The translations under genes and the position numbers were made by a program. A stretch of DNA of 55,113 nt from an uncultured Planctomycetaceae bacterium. GTDB lineage: Bacteria > Planctomycetota > Planctomycetia > Planctomycetales > Planctomycetaceae. The notes below the pieces were generated by a model. It made no database searches and was not told the DNA's origin. It was given only the letters and a program-made list of their open reading frames with translations. How positions within the stretch are numbered: the first letter of the stretch is position 1; each line of letters begins with the position of its first letter. The DNA lies in assembly GCA_937916515.1 (NCBI GenBank), contig CALFSX010000139.1:1-55113 (forward strand). Reading direction: 5' to 3'. This document shows, piece after piece, positions 19,725 through 28,701 of the stretch.

Positions 19725-20621
19725 CTACGTCATGAATACGGCTCGAGGTTGTAGTTGTGTTCCGTCTTTGCTGAATTCTGCAAACGCCAGCAGCGAATTT
19801 CCATCATCAGAAGTGAGTGCCACGTTGGATTCTGTCGATTGCTTATTACCGGCCAGGCGACCGGCATCAACGTCAACAAGTCGCCCTCCCTTCACCAGCA
19901 ACTGGTCGGAATCCGTACAGCGATAGTGTCGCAAATGGTCCACCATTTGAATGGGATCCACCAGATGCGATTGCAGGTTGTCCGCCGTCAGGGTATCCGC
20001 GTCGATAGCCGAAGTGACCTTGAAGCGTCCAATACTGCTGCGTTCCAGGGCACTCATCAGTCCGCCGCATTGCAGCTGTTCGCCAAGATCTCTGGCGATA
20101 GATCGAATGTAGGTGCCAGTGCCGCAGGTAATCGCCAGCGTTATGGAAGGCCATTCGTAGCGCAACAGCTGAATCTCATACACGTTGACGGTTTTCGCCG
20201 ACAGTGTCACTTCTTCGCCGCGTCTGGCCTTTGAGTAGGCTCGCTGCCCGGAAACCTTAACCGCTGAATACGCGGGTGGCACCTGACTGATGGTGCCAAC
20301 AAATCTGATCAGGCCTGCTTGAATCTGTTGTTCTGTCGGAGGATTGTCAGGCAATTCCAGGTGTTCAACTTCACCCGTCGAATCATCGGTGTCAGAACGC
20401 TGCCCCAGTTGGAATTCCGCGAGGTAAGTTTTGGGAGCTTCCTGAAGCAACGAAATCAGCCGAGTCGCCTTGCCGACACACACCAAGAGCACGCCTGTGG
20501 CCATAGGATCAAGCGTTCCCGCATGCCCCACTTTGGCGGGCTTCACAAGACGCTGCACAACATTCACGACGTCTCGCGATGTAACGCCGGCAGGTTTCTT
20601 CAGGTTCAAAATGCCAAACAT
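19725..20621 (-). CDS. truB: tRNA pseudouridine-55 synthase
   Basis: A 298-residue TruB, which makes pseudouridine 55 in the T loop of tRNAs. The catalytic aspartate is D38 in HAGTLDPMATGVL, and the N-terminal LNLKKPAGVTSRDVV and the later TYLAEFQLGQRSDTDDSTG, VPPAYSAVKVSGQRAY and ITCGTGTYIRSIARDLG blocks are all present. The C-terminus is of normal length, with a weakly conserved PUA-like tail. It is not next to rbfA or infB as in many bacteria. Confidence 0.95.
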   Translation of the reverse strand: MFGILNLKKPAGVTSRDVVNVVQRLVKPAKVGHAGTLDPMATGVLLVCVGKATRLISLLQEAPKTYLAEFQLGQRSDTDDSTGEVEHLELPDNPPTEQQIQAGLIRFVGTISQVPPAYSAVKVSGQRAYSKARRGEEVTLSAKTVNVYEIQLLRYEWPSITLAITCGTGTYIRSIARDLGEQLQCGGLMSALERSSIGRFKVTSAIDADTLTADNLQSHLVDPIQMVDHLRHYRCTDSDQLLVKGGRLVDVDAGRLAGNKQSTESNVALTSDDGNSLLAFAEFSKDGTQLQPRAVFMT

Positions 20622-20730
20622 GGAACGTAATATGTCTATTCAGAAATTGTCGCAGTGACGCGAAAGGACGGGCACGGGGGCACGCGAGCTTTGGGCAGAT
20701 GTGTCTTTAGGAAGCGGTCAACGCCAGGGA

Positions 20731-21324
20731 TCAGCGTTTGGGGTGCGTCCACCATCGTGGTTGCAGAAACATGTCGCTGATTTTGATTCGAAATCCCGGC
20801 AGCGCATCATCGCCTTCCAGGTGCTGCCAATCCGCTAGTGCAAGTGTATGACCACCTTTGCGAATGACCTGCACTTCCTTCTTTACGGGATCCGTCACCC
20901 AGATCGTGTGAACTCCCATGGCCGCGTAGGCCAGAGTGCGAAACCGGATATCTGATCGGCGATCGTTGGCCGAAACAACTTCCACCACCAGCCTGGGAAT
21001 CTGGCTGGCGATGATATTGTCGGTCTCTTCAAATTGCTGACCGGTGGAAAAATAGCTGATGGCCGGAACGTAAACGGTGTCCGGGTCGGAACCGACCTTC
21101 AGGCCGATTTCGTGACATCCATAGCCAACTTTCTGTTCCGCGTTTTCCTGAAACCAGGCCGCCATGGCTCGACTAAGGTTTAACACGGTTGTGCCGTGAT
21201 GATCGTCCGGAGCCTGCATGATCACAGGTCGCCCTTCATGCAGTTCGTGCCAGCGACCTCCATCCGGAAGTTCGTGTTTAGTCGCCGCAAATTCTTCTGC
21301 GGTCATCTGATGGCTGTTGATCAC
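20731..21324 (-). CDS. Uma2-family protein with altered catalytic residues
   Basis: A 197-residue member of the Uma2 (DUF820) group of restriction-endonuclease-like folds. Recognisable blocks are the MTAEEFAA start, ELHEGRPVIMQAP, HHGTTVLNLSRAM, PRLVVEVVSANDRRSD and AYAAMGVHTIWVTDP. The active site looks damaged: the usual xPDV aspartate block reads YVPAIS (Asp to Ala), and the lysine expected before the AYxxxGV block is Arg (FRTLAY). The Glu of VVEV is kept. Function in this family is poorly known; many copies per genome are common in planctomycetes and cyanobacteria. The start could be GTG 21324 or the internal ATG 21306. Confidence 0.8.
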   Translation of the reverse strand: MINSHQMTAEEFAATKHELPDGGRWHELHEGRPVIMQAPDDHHGTTVLNLSRAMAAWFQENAEQKVGYGCHEIGLKVGSDPDTVYVPAISYFSTGQQFEETDNIIASQIPRLVVEVVSANDRRSDIRFRTLAYAAMGVHTIWVTDPVKKEVQVIRKGGHTLALADWQHLEGDDALPGFRIKISDMFLQPRWWTHPKR

Positions 21325-21506
21325 AGTCCCGTACTCTGCTTTGAGGGTTCAATGGGAGTTTCGCTCGACGCCGCGATTGTATCGGAATCGAAAGCAATTT
21401 GAAGCTTCTGCTGTGGAACAGCGAACACTCCCGAATTGTGATTTCCGATAGGGTGCTGATAAACGGCACAAATCTGGATGACTAAATTCGGCCCGCCGCG
21501 CATAAG

Positions 21507-21540
21507 AAAAAGGTGATCCTGTTGCCAGAATCACCTTTTT
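21507..21540 (-). terminator. Hairpin terminator after htrA
   Basis: Arms AAAAAGGTGAT (21507-21517) and ATCACCTTTTT (21530-21540) around a 12-base loop, 27 bases downstream of the protease stop codon on the minus strand. The T-run on both strands means it could work in both directions. Confidence 0.8.
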
Positions 21541-21566
21541 GCAGGAAGGCCTGAGTTACGACAGTG

Positions 21567-22730
21567 TTACCGCGTCAGGAAGCTTCCGCTGGCCTCTTCG
21601 GCGGATTGATACGTGTATCGATCCGTCAGTTTGATCTGTAGAGATTGTCGTCGACCGGCTCGAAACACTTCGATTTGCACTGGGTTATCGATTTCCGCAA
21701 GGCTCACCAGGTTGATGAGGTGATTTTCGTCCGCAACGGGTACTCCGTTAAAGCTGATGATCACGTCATCGGCACGCACGCCAGCCAAGGCTGCTGGGGT
21801 TGGTGTGTTGCTGCGGTAAACTTTAGTGACTCGTGCACCCTGAGCTTTCGGCAGACCAAGTCGCAAGGCTGAATCGGACGTGAAGTTGTTATCCAACTCA
21901 ACGCCCAGGTAAGCTCGGCGAACTCGACCATAACCGACAAGCTGTTCAAACACATGCTTTGCCAAATTGCTGGGAATGCTGAATCCAATACCCTCATTGC
22001 CACCACTGTTGGATGCAATAGCTGTGTTGATTCCGACAACCTGCCCGTGCATATCAATCAGTGGTCCGCCGCTGTTGCCTGGGTTGATGGCCGCGTCTGT
22101 TTGAATGAAGTCCTGATTGGTGACAGAACGGTCTTCGGTCAAGGTCAGGTCGCGACGACCTTTGGCACTCACGATTCCCATCGTCACAGATTGGCTCAAC
22201 CCAAACGGGCTTCCCACGGCCAACACGAAGTTGCCGATGCTTACCTGATCGCTATCGCCCCATGTGCCGGTGGTCATGGGCATTTCTGCAATCTGCAGCA
22301 CGGCGATGTCAGTCTCAAGATCTCGATAGACCTTTTGAGGATGAAGTTCACGACCATCAAAAGTTACCAGGTCGATGGCACTCAGTTCCGCTCCACGAAT
22401 AACGTGGTTGTTGGTAATGACGAACAGTCCCTTTACTTTGGAACTTCTCATCATCACGCCGGAACCGGTTTCCTCCACGCGTCGCCCGTCGGTTTCTCGT
22501 CGAGTTGCCTGAATGTGCACGGCGGATGGCATCACTTCCGTTGAAACGCGAGCGATATGTTCGCCGCTTTGAACCAACGGAGCTGCACTGTTATATGCCG
22601 AGCTTTCAATCGGAGACGGCACTGCCGTGGCTTCCGATGTTAGTTTAAGTGAATCCAAATGGCCTCCAATCGCCAGCCCAAGGGCCAGCATGGAAGAGCT
22701 CAAGAGGATTGTGTTTGATCGTCGCGCCAT
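21567..22730 (-). CDS. HtrA/DegP-like periplasmic serine protease with one PDZ domain
   Basis: A 387-residue envelope protease and chaperone of the HtrA family. I start it at ATG 22730 (GGAGAG ribosome site) rather than 39 bases upstream. A hydrophobic N-terminal segment (about 7-24) is a signal or anchor. The trypsin-like domain has the complete triad: H109 (ITNNHVI), D141 (ETDIAVL) and S220 (NPGNSGGPL). One PDZ domain follows, with YLGVELD and AGVRADDVIISFNGVPV, ending before a short tail. DegS- and HhoB-like proteases share this one-PDZ layout. It likely removes misfolded envelope proteins or acts in an envelope stress response. It stands alone. Confidence 0.93.
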   Translation of the reverse strand: MARRSNTILLSSSMLALGLAIGGHLDSLKLTSEATAVPSPIESSAYNSAAPLVQSGEHIARVSTEVMPSAVHIQATRRETDGRRVEETGSGVMMRSSKVKGLFVITNNHVIRGAELSAIDLVTFDGRELHPQKVYRDLETDIAVLQIAEMPMTTGTWGDSDQVSIGNFVLAVGSPFGLSQSVTMGIVSAKGRRDLTLTEDRSVTNQDFIQTDAAINPGNSGGPLIDMHGQVVGINTAIASNSGGNEGIGFSIPSNLAKHVFEQLVGYGRVRRAYLGVELDNNFTSDSALRLGLPKAQGARVTKVYRSNTPTPAALAGVRADDVIISFNGVPVADENHLINLVSLAEIDNPVQIEVFRAGRRQSLQIKLTDRYTYQSAEEASGSFLTR

Positions 22731-23065
22731 CAACGTACTCTCCACGGGAAAGTGGTCATCCTTAGGCACGGCTCCGTCCGCGGTTTTGTCAGTTTACAGT
22801 GCCGAAGAACTCGGCAAAGAAGGGCACTCAGGTCCGTCGAGATACCAATGAGTAACAGCAAACTGTTTGAAGTTCAGATTGCTTTCTCTGGCGAATGTCA
22901 TCGAACGAATCGATGCTGTTGGGCAAGCTCTCTTCGGCAGAAAATGCCACGACGGCGGTCTTTCCGAACCGAACGCCGAACTATCCCGCAATGTCCGACC
23001 GCAAGGCGCGAAGCAGTAACGGCAATGACGATTGTATGGCCGTGCCCCTGGTAGGCGATTGTCGG
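22731..23065. other. Intergenic region upstream of htrA
   Basis: About 335 bases with no plausible gene or clear structured element; it must hold the htrA promoter, which I cannot place. Confidence 0.4.
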
Positions 23066-23227
23066 TCAGGCAGTTAAGCGGCGACGCCTGCCCAGACGCT
23101 CGTGCGAGCGACGGTACAGTTGCGACGAAATATCTTCCACGCGGCTGGGCTTCTGGGCAATTGTTGATTCAGGATCTTTAACAAGATCCACTACGGCCAA
23201 CCCCTTGTTTTCAGATGCCCGGACCAC
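23066..23227 (-). CDS. Possible 53-residue protein overlapping the CobW gene end
   Basis: A GTG at 23225-23227 shares its first base with the last base of the CobW stop codon (TAGTG on the minus strand). The frame then runs 53 codons with sense-like codon use and ends in TGA. The peptide reads GLAVVDLVKDPESTIAQ, then KPSRVEDISSQLYRRSHERL, and ends in a basic GRRRLTA. There is no signal or membrane segment. The one-base overlap suggests translational coupling to the GTPase gene. I recognise no family. It is short, and no separate ribosome site is visible, so the call is tentative. Confidence 0.45.
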   Translation of the reverse strand: MVRASENKGLAVVDLVKDPESTIAQKPSRVEDISSQLYRRSHERLGRRRRLTA

Positions 23228-24321
23228 TATTCGTTAATCCGGTGAGTCGGCACGGGGCGACCAGGGCGGAAGCTTTGCAATGACACCACCTTATGGTCAA
23301 CGTTGATCGCCGAACTGCATGCTGCCAGTTCTTCGCGAACGATTGTTTCCAGCTCAGCCGGATCAATGGCGACTCGCGCATTCACAACCACATTTGCCGC
23401 GTTCGTTTCCGTTGACGAACTTAACGATAGTTCCGGCCCGGTAACGTTGCTGACAAGGTTGGCCACGGCGTAACTGCCATCGCACAGACCGATCACCTTT
23501 AGATGAGCGGCTTCTGCATCCAGTTGCAGCAGTCGCTGGTGAAGTCTGGCAATAAGGTCCATCAGCAAAGCGTCCAGGTGAAACGAGTTCTGGCAGGTGA
23601 CTTCTACCTGACTGTTCAGCCAGCCAAGTTCCGCCTCGCCATCTGCGTAGATGTCGTAGTCCACCTCCATCACTCGCTGACCAAATGCTCCTCGCTGGTC
23701 CAGCATCGCCACCAGCGAATCCAGGCCTTCGCCCGTTTGGGCGCTACATTTCAGCACAGGACGTCCTGGATATTCGGCTTCAATCAATGATTGCAATTCA
23801 GCAACCTGATCTGCGGAAAGTTCATCAATGCGATTAATCACCACAAAGTCCGCTTCTTCGATCTGCTTCCGAAAGATGTAGTTGGCTTTCGGAGAAAACC
23901 CGCTGCCGCTGTCGCCTTTCAGAATCCGCAGTCCGTGGCTGGGCTTCAGAATCACTCCATATGGAGCGATGTCCAACGGTACGCCGTACACTTCGGTTAA
24001 CGGGCGAATCACGGTGGCGACAAGGTCTGTGCAACTACCAACGGGTTCCGCCAGAATGATTTCCGGAAGCTCGCCGGCCCCCAGAGTTTCCACGGTTGAA
24101 GTCAATGCGTCGAAGTTACAGCAGAAGCACGAACCAGCGACCTCACCAACATCGAAACCCTGCGAACGCAGATTGTGAGTGTCCACAAGGTCTGTCGTTT
24201 GATCGTTGGTGACAATGCCAACTCGTTTGCCCTGCGACATGTAGTGCTGAGCCAGACGCGAAACCGTAGACGTTTTGCCCGCGCCAAGAAAGCCGCCCAC
24301 CATAATATAAACTGGTTTCAT
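23227..24321 (-). CDS. CobW/P47K-type metal-chaperone GTPase
   Basis: A 364-residue G3E GTPase. Walker A is GGFLGAGKT (9-17), the CxCC metal motif is SCFCC (C65, C67, C68), AEPVGS is the switch region, and NRIDE takes the place of the NKxD guanine motif. The second half (from about 210) is a larger, diverged C-terminal part with no CobW_C signature I can place. The family delivers metals such as zinc or cobalt to client enzymes. ATG 24321 follows GGAAG; the open frame upstream of it is type A repeat sequence and is not coding. An ArsR-type regulator gene lies about 230 bases upstream in the same direction, which fits metal control. Confidence 0.85.
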   Translation of the reverse strand: MKPVYIMVGGFLGAGKTSTVSRLAQHYMSQGKRVGIVTNDQTTDLVDTHNLRSQGFDVGEVAGSCFCCNFDALTSTVETLGAGELPEIILAEPVGSCTDLVATVIRPLTEVYGVPLDIAPYGVILKPSHGLRILKGDSGSGFSPKANYIFRKQIEEADFVVINRIDELSADQVAELQSLIEAEYPGRPVLKCSAQTGEGLDSLVAMLDQRGAFGQRVMEVDYDIYADGEAELGWLNSQVEVTCQNSFHLDALLMDLIARLHQRLLQLDAEAAHLKVIGLCDGSYAVANLVSNVTGPELSLSSSTETNAANVVVNARVAIDPAELETIVREELAACSSAINVDHKVVSLQSFRPGRPVPTHRINE

Positions 24322-24333
24322 AAGTCTTCTTCC

Positions 24334-24421
24334 AACAAGGGCATCGCCCTTGACCCGGTGGCGTGGATCGCCGAAAAATATGGTACGTTCAAATCGCCGA
24401 ACCGCTCCTTTGTCGCTACGA
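24334..24421 (+). repeat. Intergenic repeat type A, copy 3
   Basis: CAACAAGGGCATCGCCCTTG (hairpin 24336-24352), GACCCGGTGGCGTGG and the core CCGCTCCTTTGTCGCTACGA. It begins 13 bases upstream of the CobW start codon, so it lies in the 5' leader of that gene, unlike copies placed at gene ends. Confidence 0.8.
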
Positions 24422-24550
24422 ATCAAGGGAGAAGCCCAACGCAGTGATTGATGATGTCAATGTTTAACCCGTGGTCTGCGATCGCCGGTTAATCGACTGT
24501 AATTTCCAACGCAAAACTCTGCACGACGTTCGGCGAAGCTGTTGTCAGGT

Positions 24551-24874
24551 CTAGTGAGTTCCATCCGGAACTTCCAAACGGCAGCATCCCAAATCCAGAA
24601 ATTTCGCACCACGCTTTGCGGACGTCATCAGTTCGTCGTGCAGGCGGTAGTACATAAAGCGTCCTTGTTTACGCACTTCCACCAAAGCCGCATGCTTCAT
24701 GATTTTCAGGTGATGAGAAATCGTTACGACTTCTGCTTCCAGTAACTCTGCGATGTCGCTCACAGACATTTCGCCGTAACGCAACGCGTCAACAATTCTT
24801 AAACGATGAGGATCGCTAAGCGCCTTCAGGCGTTCGGCACAATAGTCAGCTTGAAAAACGTCTGCATTTGTCAT
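24551..24874 (-). CDS. ArsR-family winged-helix repressor
   Basis: A 107-residue regulator (from ATG 24874; a GTG at 24901 would add nine residues). It matches ArsR/SmtB proteins: AERLKALSDPHRLRIVDAL, then the helix-turn-helix SVSDIAELLEAEVVTISHHLKIMKHAALV and the wing VRKQGRFMYYRLH. A C-terminal LGCCRLEV could take part in metal or thiol sensing (two adjacent Cys), but the classic ELCVCDL metal site is absent. It lies upstream of the CobW GTPase gene in the same direction and could control it, perhaps in response to a metal. Confidence 0.85.
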   Translation of the reverse strand: MTNADVFQADYCAERLKALSDPHRLRIVDALRYGEMSVSDIAELLEAEVVTISHHLKIMKHAALVEVRKQGRFMYYRLHDELMTSAKRGAKFLDLGCCRLEVPDGTH

Positions 24875-25399
24875 TGGTTTGGCAATCTGTGACGCCCGCA
24901 CATTCTGTCATTCGTAAGTACGTTTGAATATACACGCAAGAGCAGCGACAGACAACCGGACTGCGTTTGAGTTGATTGATGAATGATGAATGATGAATTG
25001 GGGGCAATTGTTGGGTGGGAGCGACCTTTTCGCCAACTACCCGAGACTGGTGATGTGATAACAACGGTACCAACGACGTCTCAGGGCTTTGATCGCTAAG
25101 GACATCGAACGCCTGCTTCGGCCAGCCTTCGTGAAAATGACAATCGTTAAGGTCAACGCAGTTCTCCAACTCTGTCATCATTCTGACATCAAGAGTATCG
25201 ATTCGATTTGCTAATGCAAAGCTCATACTAACGCAGCATGAAGCTGTAAGGCGTTTCCTGTAAGCAGCTTACGGAACATTTTCAGTTTTGGCACGTTTTC
25301 CGCAAAGCTGAAAACGCATCAGGCCTGAATGAATCGCAACGACGTGGTTTGCAGAGTCTGACGAATTCCCGCACTCCCCCCGGAACAGGAACCAGAACC
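24875..25399. other. Intergenic region between ArsR gene and His-rich protein gene
   Basis: About 525 bases between divergent genes. A 126-codon minus-strand frame overlaps the ArsR start and shows no family traits; I do not accept it. A short direct repeat of GATGAAT units lies near 24979-25000. Confidence 0.4.
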
Positions 25400-26098
25400 A
25401 TGACGATTCAAAAGACACTGTTGTTCAGCCTCGCTAGTTTGATCTTCGCCAGCACTGCAAACGCTCAATCACATTGCCATCGGCCAATTGTCGTTCCCCC
25501 GTCGCATCATCATCACCACCATGGCTACAGTCGCCCAGTTGTGATTAACCACGTTGCTTCGCGAGTTGCCCCGTACATTTCAGCTCACCTGACTCACACG
25601 TCGTACTCACCCGGCAGCTATCAAACCGCTGGCCTGGCACCTTTGCCAACGAACGTCAGCTTTGGAGCGTACTCGCACGTTGACGAACTGGCTTCACGGC
25701 TGGAAATTCTGATGAACGAACTCTGCCTGGATATGTACTACAACTACTCACACAATCCAGGATTTCAGGAAACGTACTCAGAAGCTTACAGCCTGTACCA
25801 GACGGCCAAATACATTCACGCATCAGAACACCATTACAATCGTGAAGCCATTCGCAGCCAGCTAAGCGGAGCCGACGCGTTGTTTCATCACATTCAGGAT
25901 GACGTTCGAGGTTGGTCGCGAGCTTCGAATCGCCAGATTGGAACGCTGGGCATCTTAACCAAGATGGAAATGACCGAAGAAACAATTCACCACTTGATGG
26001 AAGATCTGGGAGTGTCCGCCACGCCAGGCCTTGAAGAGCCGCCCGTGCCAGCAGGTTTCAGCCCAGCCGGTACACTCAGCGTGCCGCCACTGCCATAG
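25400..26098 (+). CDS. Secreted His-rich hypothetical protein
   Basis: A 232-residue protein that I do not recognise. The ATG at 25400 has an AGGA ribosome site. Residues 1-23 are a clear signal peptide ending in ANAQS. Near residues 35-41 there is a run of six consecutive histidines after PPS, then a Tyr/Ser/His-rich segment. The middle (about 95-200) is helical, with regular His and Tyr residues (YYNYSHNPGF, SEHHYNREAI, HHIQDDVRGW). The tail is Pro-rich. The His content suggests metal binding in the periplasm, but this is inference. A strong terminator follows. Confidence 0.8.
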   Translation: MTIQKTLLFSLASLIFASTANAQSHCHRPIVVPPSHHHHHHGYSRPVVINHVASRVAPYISAHLTHTSYSPGSYQTAGLAPLPTNVSFGAYSHVDELASRLEILMNELCLDMYYNYSHNPGFQETYSEAYSLYQTAKYIHASEHHYNREAIRSQLSGADALFHHIQDDVRGWSRASNRQIGTLGILTKMEMTEETIHHLMEDLGVSATPGLEEPPVPAGFSPAGTLSVPPLP

Positions 26099-26161
26099 TG
26101 CGATGAACGGTATTTCAACAACAGAGCGGCCCCCAGAATTCCGGATCACATCATTCAGCAA

Positions 26162-26198
26162 GCCCTGACTTTTGCTCAGCAAAGGTCAGGGCATTTTT
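26162..26198 (+). terminator. Rho-independent terminator
   Basis: Arms GCCCTGACTTTTGC (26162-26175) and GCAAAGGTCAGGGC (26179-26192) with one G-T pair and a 3-base loop, followed by ATTTTT. It ends the transcript of the His-rich protein gene. Confidence 0.9.
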
Positions 26199-26214
26199 GT
26201 GCGATTATATCCGA

Positions 26215-26287
26215 TGGCCTGCGAGGCTGTCGATTTAGTCGGGAACAAGCCCCAGTCGGCTGATTAAGTCGACAGCCTGCTACGCCA
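26215..26287. repeat. Imperfect long inverted repeat
   Basis: TGGCCTGCGAGGCTGTCGATTTAGTC pairs imperfectly with CGGCTGATTAAGTCGACAGCCTGC plus TACGCCA further on. It lies right after the terminator and well before the sulfatase start. It looks like another small intergenic palindromic element; the remaining 250 bases to the sulfatase hold nothing I recognise. Confidence 0.65.
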
Positions 26288-26536
26288 CCGGCAGTTGTTG
26301 TGCCGCATTATAGGCTTAACAGGCCGTCGGTGTTCAGGCGCAGCAGGCACGTGTGTTTTGTTCTGCACGCCAAACTGCCCGGGGAAAACGCTGTCGGCTG
26401 GGGCATTCCCGCGATAAACCTGACTTCGTGCATTGCGGGCGACTTGAATAGCGATTCGGGACGTGCGAACATCTGCTGTACCAATCGATTGCAGATTGTT
26501 CCGCTTCGTTATTCGATATAGAAGTCTATCACTCCT

Positions 26537-28417
26537 ATGACCGTCACCAGAAACGCCGCGATTCTTGTCGCTATCTTTAGTATCGCAACGGTTCAATCTG
26601 CGAGAGCTGCTGGTAGCAGCAAATCGGCCACGCGACCGAATATCGTCTGGCTCAGTTGTGAAGACATCAGTTCTCACCTGGGTTGCTATGGCGATCCCAA
26701 TGCAACCACACCCAACCTTGACGCATTGGCAACACAAGGCGTTCGGTACACTCAGGCGTTTACTGTTCATGGAGTGTGTGCTCCCTGCCGAACTGGCATC
26801 ATCACCGGCATGTACCCAATCAGTATTGGTGCCAACCACATGAGATCCAAGGCTACTTTGCCGGATCACATCAAGTGCTTTCCGCAGTATCTGAAAGATG
26901 CCGGATACTACTGCACCAACAATTCCAAGACCGACTACAACTTCCACTGGAAGGAAAACGACGTCTGGGATGAATCGTCCGGCAAGGCTCACTGGAAGAA
27001 CCGTTCGTCTGACGATCAGCCGTTCTTTGCCGTGTTCAACATGACGATGACTCACGAAAGCAAGATCTGGCCCAAAGGCTGGGAAGGCGTTGTTAAGGAT
27101 GTGCCGAAAGACAAGCTGCATGACCCTGCAAAGATCAAAGTTCCTCAGCTATACCCGGACACCGCAGAAGTCAGAGCCGCTCATGCTCGACTGCTGGACA
27201 TTATTATGGTGATGGACACCAAGGTCGGGCAGTACCTGCAGGAAATTGAAGACGCCGGACTTGCCGACAACACGATTGTGATTTACTGGTCAGATCACGG
27301 CAACGGGTTTCCCAGAGCCAAACGCTGGATTTACGACAGCGGAACACTGGTCCCCATGATCGCTCGCATACCGGAACAGTTTCGAGCTGACGGTCAGGGA
27401 ATTCCCGGAAGTGTGGACGACCAACTGATTAACCTGATTGATCTTGGCCCGACGGTGCTTAACCTTGCAGGGGTGAAGATTCCAGACAACATGCATGGCC
27501 AGCCGTTTCTGGGAAGCAACCTGCCACCGCAGCGCCAGTACATTCACGGAGCTCGCGATCGCATCGACGAACGCTTCGACCTGGTCCGGTCCGTTCGCGA
27601 CACTCAGTATCGTTACGTCCGAAATCTGAATCCGTGGCGTCCGGCGTTGCAGCACATTGGCTATGCGGAAACCAGCGTTGTTCGGAAAGAAATGCGTCGC
27701 CTGAAAGCAGAGGGCACGCTGCACTCTGAATCAGCTCAGTTCTTAAATGATACTCGACCAGCAGAAGAACTTTACGACCTGAAGGCTGATCCCTGGGAAC
27801 TGAACAATCTTGCTGCGGCCCCCAACATGGCCAGCGTTTTGAATCGCCTGCGAACAGAATGCGATCGCTGGCAACTGGATGTGCGAGATGCTCACCTGAT
27901 TCCCGAAGCGATTCTTGATGCCGAAGAACGCGAAGTAGGCAGTCGCTGGGCAATTCTGCACAACGCAGAATCGGGAGCCGAACGTACTCAGCAATTGCTG
28001 AATGTCGCAAAAACGGCCCCCGCCGCGACCAGCAAAGATGCGTCAAGCCTGATCAAATCTGCGACAAGCAGCGACCCCGCTATTCGATGGTGGGCCATCA
28101 CTGGAATTGGCAACATTGGCGCCATGGACGCAGCGTGTATGAGAGCCGTCAATGCCGCCATGTACGATGACTCGCCGTCTGTTCAAATTGCGGCGGCCAG
28201 AACATTGCATAAAGACGGCAAAGACCAGTTAGCACTTGATTTGCTGGAATCCGCTTTACAAAACAAAAACGACTTCGTGCGGCACGCGGCCTTAATTGAA
28301 CTGGATGAAATGGGTTCCGCAGCCGCACCTTTGCTGGACCAGATTCAGCCGTTGGCAAAAGGCAAAGGCTACGCTCCCGATGTTGCTCGCCACATTGTGG
28401 ACACCCTGAAAAAGTAG
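26537..28417 (+). CDS. Secreted sulfatase with C-terminal HEAT-like repeats
   Basis: A 626-residue type I (formylglycine) sulfatase that hydrolyses sulfate esters, probably of polysaccharides, outside the cytoplasm. Residues 1-25 are a signal peptide. The active-site signature is CAPCRTG (C81-G87): it fits C-x-P-x-R, but the usual Ser at the fourth place is Cys. Other ligands: the metal site region WLSCEDISSHLGCYG, and YWSDHGNGFPRAKRW near 250. The core ends at about residue 455. Residues about 500-626 form HEAT-like helical repeats (SDPAIRWWAITGIGNIG, DDSPSVQIAAARTLHKDG, NDFVRHAALIELDEMG), a combination familiar in planctomycete sulfatases. The substrate is unknown. No maturation enzyme gene is in the window. 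Confidence 0.93.
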   Translation: MTVTRNAAILVAIFSIATVQSARAAGSSKSATRPNIVWLSCEDISSHLGCYGDPNATTPNLDALATQGVRYTQAFTVHGVCAPCRTGIITGMYPISIGANHMRSKATLPDHIKCFPQYLKDAGYYCTNNSKTDYNFHWKENDVWDESSGKAHWKNRSSDDQPFFAVFNMTMTHESKIWPKGWEGVVKDVPKDKLHDPAKIKVPQLYPDTAEVRAAHARLLDIIMVMDTKVGQYLQEIEDAGLADNTIVIYWSDHGNGFPRAKRWIYDSGTLVPMIARIPEQFRADGQGIPGSVDDQLINLIDLGPTVLNLAGVKIPDNMHGQPFLGSNLPPQRQYIHGARDRIDERFDLVRSVRDTQYRYVRNLNPWRPALQHIGYAETSVVRKEMRRLKAEGTLHSESAQFLNDTRPAEELYDLKADPWELNNLAAAPNMASVLNRLRTECDRWQLDVRDAHLIPEAILDAEEREVGSRWAILHNAESGAERTQQLLNVAKTAPAATSKDASSLIKSATSSDPAIRWWAITGIGNIGAMDAACMRAVNAAMYDDSPSVQIAAARTLHKDGKDQLALDLLESALQNKNDFVRHAALIELDEMGSAAAPLLDQIQPLAKGKGYAPDVARHIVDTLKK

Positions 28418-28701
28418 AATCCGAGTGACCGCGATTTTGCCACCACCGTGTGGCAGGAAAAAATGGCGACGCCAAGACACCGGGCGGCATGAATTATGGA
28501 GGCGTCTCTGAAGGCGAAAACGTACTTCGCTGAACTGCGAAGAGTTCGCAATGCTGCTGCTGATTTGTCACTTTGAAAATGAGTCGCTCGTCGCAAAAAT
28601 GTACTTGATGTTTTGAAGACATAAGTTTTGTTAAAGAATCAGCCTTGCCGAAGAGTTGGTGATGTGATGGTTGCAAAACGGCCATTTTGGAGTAGCGAGT
28701 T

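Noticed and set aside
24322-24426. N-terminal extension of the CobW GTPase
   Set aside because: It is a translation of the type A repeat; ATG 24321 has a GGAAG site and the conserved KPVYIMVGG start.
24846-25226. 126-codon minus-strand frame upstream of the ArsR gene
   Set aside because: It overlaps the ArsR start, is Cys/His-rich without pattern, and resembles no family; it looks like a chance frame.
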